Shown here piece by piece: positions 1 to 8,500 of a stretch of DNA of 12,261 bases. The notes beneath the pieces are model-generated. The model was not told where the DNA came from and made no database searches. It was given only the letters and a program-made list of their open reading frames with translations. The position numbers and the translations under genes are program-made. The number at the start of each line of letters is the position of its first letter. Within the stretch, counting starts at the first letter, position 1. The DNA is from Cyclostephanos tholiformis (lineage: Eukaryota; Bacillariophyta; Thalassiosirophyceae; Thalassiosirales; Thalassiosiraceae): assembly GCA_036939975.1 (NCBI GenBank), contig JALLPB010000902.1, forward strand, positions 1 to 12,261. The letters are read 5' to 3'.

Positions 1-740
1 GTTTTTCGGTCCCGCCAAAACACCAAATGCCTGGTTTTAGATTTACCAGTCATATTTGTAGCATTTTAATTTTATAGATCCATTTTTGGCTTTTGTGAGG
101 TGGATAAAGCAGAAGAAGCCACTGATGGCCAAGGCTCTTGAATTTGATTGAATCCCGGAATTTGGTTCTGTTGCCAGTTGCCGGAACTGTTCAAAGTGGA
201 ACTCAGTTGTTGCAGACACCTGGATCGGTGTGTTAATTATACAAATTTGATGATACTATTGCATCTATTTCTTCCTCTTGAAAGGAACTAAACCTCTCTT
301 GTATTGGGCTGGCGTGTGTATTTTGTTGGGGTGGATTTGAAATTTGAATGGAGCAGCTCCTGCCAAAACTGAGATGGTGTCGCGAGAGAGTGAGCTATCT
401 ATGTTATCTTTTGAGAGAGCTCAGCAGCATAGAAGTAGGAAGTAGATCCAATTCGTGGCTGATCGGGCAATGGTTTTGATGTTGCGATTGGCGGTAATTC
501 TGTTTTATTAGCTTATTCTAAATACAAAAATGGTGTTTTAATGCTCAAAATATTGATTGCGATGAAATCGAACAGGCAAGATGAGTTCGAGCAGACATGA
601 TTGGACATGGCTGCATGGTAAACAGGCATTTTTGAACATGACCGAAAGATACTTTCGCATAGGTAAATAGTGCCAAATAAAATAAGCACCTAAGTTTTAA
701 ATCATAACAACAATCTATCATTGTGTTTTGGAAAATCAAG
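1..740. other. AT-rich flank without a recognisable gene
   Basis: I see no convincing coding sequence, tRNA or other RNA gene here. Open frames on both strands are short and their products resemble nothing I recognise. It could hold the end of a neighbouring gene's untranslated region or a distal promoter for the E1 gene. The low-GC composition contrasts sharply with the GC-rich start of the E1 coding sequence that follows. Confidence 0.5.
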
Positions 741-745
741 TGCCC

Positions 746-810
746 CTCTCTCTAGAGGAGATTAAAAAAAAAATTCTTCCTATCTCTCTCTCTCTCTCTC
801 TCTAGAGGAG
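746..810 (+). repeat. 15-bp direct repeat with CT microsatellite upstream of the E1 gene
   Basis: The 15-mer CTCTCTCTAGAGGAG occurs at 746-760 and again at 796-810, with starts exactly 50 bp apart. The second copy forms the end of a pure CT tract at 783-803. Each copy contains the 8-bp palindrome CTCTAGAG. The pair lies about 220-290 bp before the E1 start codon, so it could be a promoter element. It may equally be a local duplication caused by the microsatellite. Confidence 0.6.
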
Positions 811-927
811 GCAGGTGTATGTTGATAGTAGCATGATATGATGTGTCTCCACCTCCACCTGGAGCTTTTTGACTTCTTTTTTCAATAATAATATTAATAA
901 AATAGGATCGACGAGGCCGCAGATTTG

Positions 928-972
928 ATGTATGATATAGTAGGTAATAATTGCACGATGCTGAATCATTAG
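928..972 (+). promoter_or_regulatory. Possible 14-codon upstream ORF before the E1 gene
   Basis: An ATG at 928 opens a 14-codon frame that contains a second ATG at 958 and ends at TAG (970-972), immediately followed by TAA (973-975). It is in the same frame as the E1 coding sequence, so the tandem stops fix the upstream limit of the E1 frame. Whether it is transcribed depends on the transcription start, which the sequence does not show. Confidence 0.3.
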
Positions 973-1032
973 TAAATCGAATTGAAAATCATTCATAACG
1001 AACGACACCGAGCCCGCCCCCTCTCCACGATC

Positions 1033-1125
1033 ATGCGTATCATATGCCCCCGCCCGACATTCGTCGTCGACGTCGTCGTCGTCGTCGTCATCATTGTCGT
1101 CATCCTCATCATCGACGCGGAGGCC
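1033..1125 (+). other. Predicted signal peptide of the E1 (residues 1-31)
   Basis: The first in-frame ATG is followed at once by a short n-region with two arginines and then a hydrophobic core (V14-I27, only Val/Ile/Leu). The c-region is D-A-E-A, giving an AxA-type site with cleavage expected after A31. The next ~65 residues are rich in Arg, Ser, Ala, Thr and Gly, as in a transit peptide, until an Asp run begins. The residue at +1 is Ser, not the Phe/Tyr/Trp/Leu that sends diatom preproteins into the plastid stroma, which points to the periplastidial space. The core is encoded by a GTC repeat, so a chance hydrophobic run cannot be excluded. If translation instead began at Met136 (ATG at 1438), this segment would be absent. 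Confidence 0.55.
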
Positions 1126-4100
1126 TCCTCGGCGGCGGCGGCGGGCGGCGGTGGGGTCCGATGGCGGCGGTCGTGGTCGACGATCGCGACGACGCCGCGA
1201 ACGCACGCGGCCGGGAGGAGGAAATCGCCGATCCTCGCCCTACCCCGCCGGGAACGCGCCGAATCGCACCGCGACGATGATGACGTCGGACGACGACGAC
1301 GACGACTACTGCTACTACTACTACGACCGAGCTCGCGACTTCCATTCCTCGGTACCGCGTCGGCGGGGGGGGAACGATACTCATTCCGCGGGGGTGGCAT
1401 CGACGACCGCGATTACGACGAGATCGAGAACGATGCGATGGTACCAGTGTCCGATGAAGACGATGACGACGATGAAGTCGAGGACGATGACGTCGACGTC
1501 GAAGATGATTTGGACCGACGAGAATCGGGAATCGATTCGCATGACGACGACGACGACGACGACGACGCGAGGGACACGGCTCGAGGCGCCGCTCCCGCAT
1601 TCGGCGGAACGAAAAACGACGAGGCGGTCGTCGCGAACGACGACGACGATTACTACTACGACGACGACGAGCGATACTCGCGTCAGATGTACACCCTCGG
1701 CGCGCGCGCGCACAGGCTCGTGCGATCCGCCACCGCCGTCCTGGACGGTCCGTTGGGTGGGTCATCTCGCGGGACGGGGGGGGATGGGAACGAAACGCCA
1801 TCGGGCCTACTGTACGAGATCGCGAAGAACCTAGCCCTAAGCGGGGTGGGACGCTTCGCCCTCGTTCGAGGGGGGGGTGGGGACGACGACGGGGGAAATG
1901 CCATCGTCGACGACGTCGGATACTTCGACGGTTCGCTCGACGATTTAGGCGCGGCCTACCGTCGCGCGACGTTGGCTGAGGTCGGGGGTGGAGTCGTCGA
2001 GGGGGGGGACGTCGTCGTTAACGACGATGACGGGGGCGTCGCCGAGGATAGTTTCGGCGACGATGGCGCGTCCTTATTGGCGGAATACGTTCGGCGACTC
2101 AATCCCGGCGTGCGGGTGAACGTTGTATCCCGATCGGCATTATTGAATTCGCTCTGCGGCGGTAGTAGCGACGAGGATAAGAGTGTCATCGCGACGGAAG
2201 AAGGTGATTCCTACGATGACGACGAAGGATACGATCAGGACGACGTCATATCCTTGGGCGCCAATCCGGTGGTGATTTGCGTCGATCGATCGACCTCGAT
2301 GCAATTGAAGATGAACGACGCCTGTCGAGGTCGGGGGGGTCGTGGAAGGGAAGCCAACAACGGTGGACCATCAAGACGCGTCGTGCCCTTCATATCGGTG
2401 GAGACGGCGGGCCTGCACGCCAAGTTATTTTGCGACTTTGGTCCGAATTTCGTAGTCGTCGACGAGGACGGCGAAACCCCGCGCACGACATTGTTGCATC
2501 GGGTGGAGGAAGTGATGAACGACGATGACGGCAATGCGGGGAAAATAGGCGGCGAGATGAGGCTGTACTCGGTGAATTGCCTGCAGGGCGAGCGTCACGA
2601 CGTCTCTAGGGGCGACGTCATAGAATTTCACGGCAATAATGACGATGATCACGGCGTCAGGGTCGCCTTCCCGAAGTGTCGGGTGATATCGGTTAAGTCT
2701 CCGACGTGTTTCATCGTGACGCAGTGGGATGGAGCAACCTCAACAAATCAAGCTGCAGAGAGCAAGTTGGCCGCCGATTCGAATTCATCAATAATGACTT
2801 CATTATCGGAATCGAAGGCGAGATCTTTCGCTCGGATCAAGTTGCCCAAACAATTGTCATTCCTGTCGCTGCGGGAAATACTCAAGCCTAAAGACAACGA
2901 AGGATCAATCATGACATCAGCAAGCAATCGATGGGATGACGAAACGTTGTTCGCAGCCTCGGATCTCGATAAGGGCTATGATCCGATCAGAAGACGTCTG
3001 GTCATGTCCTCCATGCTCGCGTTGGACGAGTTTGTTCAGAAATACGGTAGACTTCCGTTGAGGTCGTCGGTGGAAAAAAATTACGATGGGTTGAAACATA
3101 AAAGAACAGATTTGGAACGATTTCAATCATTGGTGCAAAAGATAATAAAAAACGATGGCGATCCTTCGACGAGCATAGAAAGTAAAGACTCGTTGGTCGC
3201 TCGATTCGCTCAAACCTGTCGAGCAAAGTTTACTCCAGTCCAAGCCTTTGCTGGCGCCCTCGGAGCGCAAGAGGTGCTGAAGGTGGCTACTGGTCTTTAC
3301 AACCCTGTTCGTCAGATTTTGCTTTATGATTGCGACGAAGTATTGCAAGGTTCGGGCGAAGGGACTAGCGAGGCCGGGGCTGATGGGACTGATTCGTCCG
3401 AACCCGTCACTGGTCTTTCATACATTTTTGGCGATGTCACGTCCAATAAACTCGCGCGGTCGCGCCTATTCCTCGTGGGTGCCGGCGCCATAGGATGCGA
3501 ACTGCTCAAAAATCTCGCTGCGATGGGCGTCGGTACAGGGGTTGGTAGCACGAGGCGTGGAAGTATCATCCTAACTGATATGGATACCATCGAAAAATCC
3601 AATCTCAGTCGACAGCTCCTCTTTCGAGACCACGACGTCGGGGAATTCAAGAGTGTTGCCGCCCGTTCCGCCGTGATGCGTTTTTGCCCCAATCTTCGTG
3701 TAGAAGCTCACACCAGCCGCGTTGGGGAGGAGGATGACGGTCCATTTGACGATGAATTCTGGTCCTCCTGCAACGTTGTACTGAACGCGCTGGATAACGT
3801 CGAAGCACGGCTTTTCGTTGATAGTCAGTGTGTCACCCACGGACTGGGTCTTATCGACGCCGGCACGTTGGGCCCAAAAGGAAACGTCCAAGTGGTGATA
3901 CCCCAACTGAGTGAATCGTACGGATCCTCGGCGGATCCTCCCGAGCCGGATATACCAGTATGTACGCTGAAGAACTTTCCCTACGAAATCAGCCATACAA
4001 TACAGTGGGCGAGGGATTTATTTGATGGTTATTTCAATCGTCGGCCACGTCAGGCGAATGATTATGTGAGCGAAATGACACAGATCGAAGATTTGCATGC

Positions 4101-5487
4101 GTTTGGTCAGTCAATGATTGTCAAGATGGGTGATGATGCGGCGATAGCCATGGCCGAAGAATTGGGAGACGACTTGGGTCCGCTTCCGTTCGTCGTTGGT
4201 GCCGACTACCACGATCCTGATTACATATCAGCAGTTAATAAGCACGCGTTGGATTGGGCAATTAACCAAGCACACGTGTTGTTCTATGCTACTATGTCCG
4301 AATTGATTCAGAAGCATCCACTCGATAGTGTGGATGATGATGATATGCCATTCTGGTCAGGGACACGGCGTGCGCCAAAGCCATTGCGATTCGTACCACT
4401 AGATTCAGAAGAAGATGAAGTATCAGCTCAGCAAGTTATTATCAACGAAAGAATTGCGCAATTCGTTAGTGCCGCAGCGAGGCTTCGGATGGAATCATAT
4501 TTGGATGCTCACAATGACAAGTCTGTCACGTTGATCTCTCTTGAAGATGCATTGTCTGCTCTTGAAGAGAAAGCAAAACTACTCGAAAAGAAGAAGAAAA
4601 ATTCCAACGCGTTCCTGCACAACTTATCAGGTGGCGGTAAGGACAGTGACACGTTGTCACTCATACTAGAAAGATTGAATGAGGCTAAAATTGGGGCCAC
4701 TTTCCTTCCTCACTTGAACTTGGTCGACTTTGAAAAGGACGACGAGTCCAATGGCCACGTTGCTTTTATCACGGCTGCGAGCAACTTGCGTGCAATGGCC
4801 TACGGAATACCACCTGTGGATGCCATGGAGACTCGCCGGGTGGCTGGGCGAATCGTCCCCGCCATGATCACAACGACAGCCCTCGTGTCGGCCTTGTCGT
4901 GTCTTGAACTTGTAAAGCTATTGAAAGGCCTCCCACTGACAGTGCATCGAAACGCATTCGTGAATTTAGCGCTTCCCTTCTTCGCATTTACATCCCCCAT
5001 GCCAGCTGAGGAGGTATCGGGCGTCGATGGGAGGAAACATACAATATGGTCTAGACTCACATGCAGTGGTCCGATTTCCATGACACTGGAACATTTCTTA
5101 AAGGACATTCTTCTGACAGCTGGCTGCACCGACAACATCGAAATATCAAGCGTCTCATATGGCCCATATATGATTTTTGCCAACTTTCTCCATAGCGAGG
5201 ATCAAGAACTATTGAACACACCACTCTTGGATGTCCTGAAGGATGCTGTCATATCTGAAGACAGTGTCGAAATGACTTCGGTCGATGAAAACGCCATGAA
5301 AGGAAATCAGGAGGGAACAGTTCGTCTCAGCGCTGAGCAAAAGACAATGCTGTCTAAATTAGATCAGAAGACATTCATTGATTTTACAGTGTTAGTCGAA
5401 GATCAAGAGACGGGTGAAGAGTTTGAACTCCCGACGGTGAGATTTATGAAAGGCAAAGATCCGAGGATCTTGCACAACGATAATTGA
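1033..5487 (+). CDS. UBA1: E1 ubiquitin-activating enzyme with N-terminal signal-peptide-like extension
   Basis: This enzyme adenylates the ubiquitin C-terminus with ATP, takes it as a thioester on a catalytic cysteine and passes it to E2 enzymes. Numbering is from the ATG at 1033; the frame is open upstream only to a TTG at 982 and is closed by stops at 970-975. The inactive adenylation domain begins at YSRQMYTLG (215-223), with EIAKNLALSGVG from 262. The first catalytic-cysteine half-domain follows (AKLFCDFG, about 455-465). The active adenylation domain has GAGAIG (816-821), DMDTIEKSN (849-857) and R860/Q861. The catalytic Cys977 lies in PVCTLKNFP, and FWSG is at 1107-1110. LVDFEKDDESN (about 1231-1241) returns to the adenylation fold, and the ubiquitin-fold domain runs from about 1337 to the end. 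The length is 1,484 aa against about 1,050 for typical E1s; the excess is mostly the first 210 residues plus Asp/Gly-rich inserts. No intron is needed. Ubiquitin E1 is secure; cytosolic versus periplastidial role is inferred. Confidence 0.95.
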   Translation: MRIICPRPTFVVDVVVVVVIIVVILIIDAEASSAAAAGGGGVRWRRSWSTIATTPRTHAAGRRKSPILALPRRERAESHRDDDDVGRRRRRLLLLLLRPSSRLPFLGTASAGGERYSFRGGGIDDRDYDEIENDAMVPVSDEDDDDDEVEDDDVDVEDDLDRRESGIDSHDDDDDDDDARDTARGAAPAFGGTKNDEAVVANDDDDYYYDDDERYSRQMYTLGARAHRLVRSATAVLDGPLGGSSRGTGGDGNETPSGLLYEIAKNLALSGVGRFALVRGGGGDDDGGNAIVDDVGYFDGSLDDLGAAYRRATLAEVGGGVVEGGDVVVNDDDGGVAEDSFGDDGASLLAEYVRRLNPGVRVNVVSRSALLNSLCGGSSDEDKSVIATEEGDSYDDDEGYDQDDVISLGANPVVICVDRSTSMQLKMNDACRGRGGRGREANNGGPSRRVVPFISVETAGLHAKLFCDFGPNFVVVDEDGETPRTTLLHRVEEVMNDDDGNAGKIGGEMRLYSVNCLQGERHDVSRGDVIEFHGNNDDDHGVRVAFPKCRVISVKSPTCFIVTQWDGATSTNQAAESKLAADSNSSIMTSLSESKARSFARIKLPKQLSFLSLREILKPKDNEGSIMTSASNRWDDETLFAASDLDKGYDPIRRRLVMSSMLALDEFVQKYGRLPLRSSVEKNYDGLKHKRTDLERFQSLVQKIIKNDGDPSTSIESKDSLVARFAQTCRAKFTPVQAFAGALGAQEVLKVATGLYNPVRQILLYDCDEVLQGSGEGTSEAGADGTDSSEPVTGLSYIFGDVTSNKLARSRLFLVGAGAIGCELLKNLAAMGVGTGVGSTRRGSIILTDMDTIEKSNLSRQLLFRDHDVGEFKSVAARSAVMRFCPNLRVEAHTSRVGEEDDGPFDDEFWSSCNVVLNALDNVEARLFVDSQCVTHGLGLIDAGTLGPKGNVQVVIPQLSESYGSSADPPEPDIPVCTLKNFPYEISHTIQWARDLFDGYFNRRPRQANDYVSEMTQIEDLHAFGQSMIVKMGDDAAIAMAEELGDDLGPLPFVVGADYHDPDYISAVNKHALDWAINQAHVLFYATMSELIQKHPLDSVDDDDMPFWSGTRRAPKPLRFVPLDSEEDEVSAQQVIINERIAQFVSAAARLRMESYLDAHNDKSVTLISLEDALSALEEKAKLLEKKKKNSNAFLHNLSGGGKDSDTLSLILERLNEAKIGATFLPHLNLVDFEKDDESNGHVAFITAASNLRAMAYGIPPVDAMETRRVAGRIVPAMITTTALVSALSCLELVKLLKGLPLTVHRNAFVNLALPFFAFTSPMPAEEVSGVDGRKHTIWSRLTCSGPISMTLEHFLKDILLTAGCTDNIEISSVSYGPYMIFANFLHSEDQELLNTPLLDVLKDAVISEDSVEMTSVDENAMKGNQEGTVRLSAEQKTMLSKLDQKTFIDFTVLVEDQETGEEFELPTVRFMKGKDPRILHNDN
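1065..1680 (+). repeat. (GTC)n then (GAC)n trinucleotide-repeat-rich coding region
   Basis: GTC repeats at about 1065-1110 encode poly-Val. Runs of GAC/GAT at about 1290-1310, 1455-1510, 1540-1567 and 1640-1672 encode poly-Asp. GTC and GAC are reverse complements, so the same microsatellite is present in both orientations in one gene. The region lacks stop codons in several frames on both strands, which creates long meaningless open frames such as those on the minus strand at 993-1801. Confidence 0.75.
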
Positions 5488-5514
5488 TCAAGATAAAACT
5501 ACTGTTAGTTAAAT

Positions 5515-5536
5515 TGTTATGCAAAAACAAATAACA
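5515..5536. terminator. Inverted repeat between the convergent E1 and WW genes
   Basis: TGTTAT (5515-5520) and ATAACA (5531-5536) are perfect 6-bp inverted arms around a 10-nt A-rich loop. They sit in the 75-bp gap (5488-5562) between two convergent stop codons, so both genes' 3' ends must overlap here. It could be a bidirectional 3'-end element, but the hairpin is short and AT-rich, so the functional reading is weak. Confidence 0.3.
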
Positions 5537-5562
5537 TAAATCAACTTTGATCGATCCAAAAA

Positions 5563-8500
5563 TTATTCATAGACGAAGCTGCTCTGGCTCTCATCACATT
5601 TATTCATGTGCCAAGGATTACTGCGATACCTCTTTACCGCTGCGGGTAATATGTTTTTAGGGTTTGAATCAAATTGATCTTTCCCCCCTTCATCGCTCCA
5701 GGCATCTTTCTCCACCCTCCCATTACCCATGCCTGGAGAAGCAGATTTTTTCGGGGAACTAGCCGGCTCATTCCATCGATTCAATGCCGCAATACCACTA
5801 TTTATGCTCTCGTCATCTATTAAGATATGGGTTGAGTCATCGTCGTCGTCTTTGCCCAAATCAATAACATCGTGGCTTTTCTGATGACCCGCGAGGGGCG
5901 GGGTGTCGATGGCGTCGTTGCTATCAGTTGCGGCATCTATACCCTCTTCGTCATCAAGTAAACGAGGAGATGTGCCTGGTCGATCCCACGTGACCTCTAA
6001 TGTATCCCAATTAGTATAGTAATAATCTCCCGATTCTGGATCGAAAATAGCCTCCCAATTATCGGGCAGTATATCATTCTCCGGACTACTTCCCTCATGT
6101 GTGTTGTCATCATATTCAACGGCGTTTCTATGACTTTCATTTAAACTAACTGCGTCAGAAGGCTTACAAAACAAATCCTGCTTTTCATGCATAGTCATGA
6201 TATTCAACACATTCTCAATCTCCTGTGGCGATAATGCTTCTAAATATTCTTCTTCGGCCAATTCATCGAGCCCCACTCCCCCCGGATTATCAACAATTTT
6301 CCGTGAGTAATTAGAGTGGAAAGATTGTTTTGATGTGGTGGTCAATGTGTCATCAAAGCTGACATTGTCTATCTCGTCATCCGTTTTGCCATGGTCTATC
6401 TCGTCTTCCACAGTGCAAGTGTCATTCAGGTGCTCATTTGTAGTGTTCTCTTTATTATTCGTCATGAATTGTGCCACTTGTTCCTCGAGCCACTCGCTCT
6501 TCTTGATTTCGTCCTTTGTTGGTTTTCCGGGTCTATCCCCTGTTCGCCCCCCGGGGGAAGGACGACGAGACTCTTTCTCGTTCTTCTCCGGGATGTTATC
6601 GCCGCGTTTCTTGGAAATCTTACTATGGCTTCCACCCTCCTCGATTGGATTGTCGTTATCATCAAGACCCCGTCCTTCTGCCACACTCCCCTTAAAATCG
6701 ATTACATCACCGCCACCGTAGTTGTCACCATCGCCACCATCATCGTCGTCGACATTGTCCTCCGCATTGTGAAAATTCCAAACCTTTACCTCCCGACACT
6801 CCGAGAACACCCCCTCGTCGACATACCAGTGATTCGGTGCATAACCCAAGTCCTTCTGCAATTTATTAGCGTGATACCTCCTCTCGGCACCGAGCGGCGC
6901 CAACGACGTCGTCGTCCCGCGGACGGGACTCAGACTCGCCAACGTCGTCGGCACGTCGTCGTACCTCGACCGAACATCGTTGATGTGACCGTTCCCATAC
7001 ATACGCACCGGTTCAGAAAGCTCTGTCGGCTGCATCCCAATTACAACGAGATGACGCACTGTGACGCCGGGCGGCGGGTGTCCGAATCGGCTCGACGACT
7101 TGGCGCTAGTCCCGTTCCCGTCCTCGCCGCCACATCGATCGCCATTGCCGTCCTCCTCCATCATGAAGTCGCCAATCGACCCGGCGTAGCCCACGAAGCC
7201 CGGTACGTCGTCCTGGCGTCCGATCCACTGATTCGAAAGATCCGGGTCGATCGCGTACGTCGTCCAACCCCAATGCTGACTGGCGAGGATGGCGGTGCGG
7301 GGGGTGGGACCCTCCCCGAGGACGAGGCACACTACCGACCTAGGATCGATGCCGACTTCGCCGTCATCGACTTTCACGTCATCTGTCGTGGCCTCCCTCC
7401 TTGTCTTCTCGTTCCGTGCTATCCCATCGTCCGATCCCTCCCGTCCCATGACGACCGGACGTCCATCGCAATCGTGCGGGACGAAGTACCCCCCCCCCCC
7501 TCCTCCACCTACTTTCGACTGACCTTCTCCGTCTCCTCCTTTCCCCCCCCCAGACAATGTGCCGTGCAATCGCACTGCTTCCAACGCGGCGACGCTGATG
7601 CTAATGTCCCTGCTGCGACCGAAGATCCCGAAGGCGCACAGGTTGAGGTACGACGGCATCGAGAATAAGAGATCGAGGTACTTGCAATCGGCGACGTTGG
7701 TCGGACGGTCGACGTCGGGGACGCGGCGATGGCGGTCATGTTGACCCATCCCGGCAGTCGCGCGATCACCGTAAAAGACGGAATTGACATCCTCGATCAT
7801 AATCGTCCTCTGGGGGGAGGCATCGTCGACCGCTCGACGCGTTACCAATTCGCTACCGCGATCGGATCCGTCGACGAGATATCCCGCGATCGGCGGAGGA
7901 GAGGATCGACCATCCTCCCCCCCATTCCCCCCCATCGTCATCCCCCCCCCCGATGCCGAAAGCAGCATGGTCATGCCCCGTCGGGCGTATCCATCCAGCA
8001 AAGCGTCGTTGTCCGGCATGCAGCGCAATTTCACGGCGCACACGGTCATGGCGCACGTCCTGCAGGTGGCAACGCCCGGACTCAGACTAACGTTCACGGC
8101 GAGTCGGGCACCGTCCGAGAATTGGGAACGGGGCAGGGTGCGAAGGCAGAGGGAGCAGGTTCGATGGGTACGAACTTCGAGGGAGGAGGGATGGTCCTCG
8201 ATTTCGGACGGATGCATCGATGCCGCCCCGGTAGTCATGATGGCGGTGGACGACGCGGTATGACATCGATCGTCGTCCATGGCGCGTCGGCTCTCGAGGA
8301 ATTCGTACACCGTGTTGTTATTCGCAGTGGCGACCATCGTCTCCTCCTTGTCCCTCCTCCCCCCTCCTCCCTTCGTCGTCTTCCTCGTCGACGTCCCCCT
8401 CAGCAAGGCTTTGCCTTGCCCATTCTTCGTCCTGGACGGGGAAGACGACGACCGACCGCCGCCGCCGCCAACGCGAATCGGCATGCCGTCGCCGCAGTCG

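Noticed and set aside
545..739. 64-codon minus-strand open frame upstream of the E1 gene
   Set aside because: It is short, in AT-rich flank, with no similarity I can recognise and no supporting context.
982..1032. E1 start at the TTG at 982
   Set aside because: A nuclear eukaryotic gene is expected to start at ATG, and the first in-frame ATG (1033) gives a natural signal-peptide n-region.
993..1801. Long minus-strand and alternate-frame open reading frames over the E1 N-terminus
   Set aside because: They come from stop-free GAC/GTC repeats read in other frames and encode Arg/Ser/Val/Thr low complexity without any domain.
6391..7668. 425-codon plus-strand open frame opposite the WW gene
   Set aside because: It is antisense to a gene with a clear WW domain, has no recognisable domain and reflects the high GC and low stop density of that strand.
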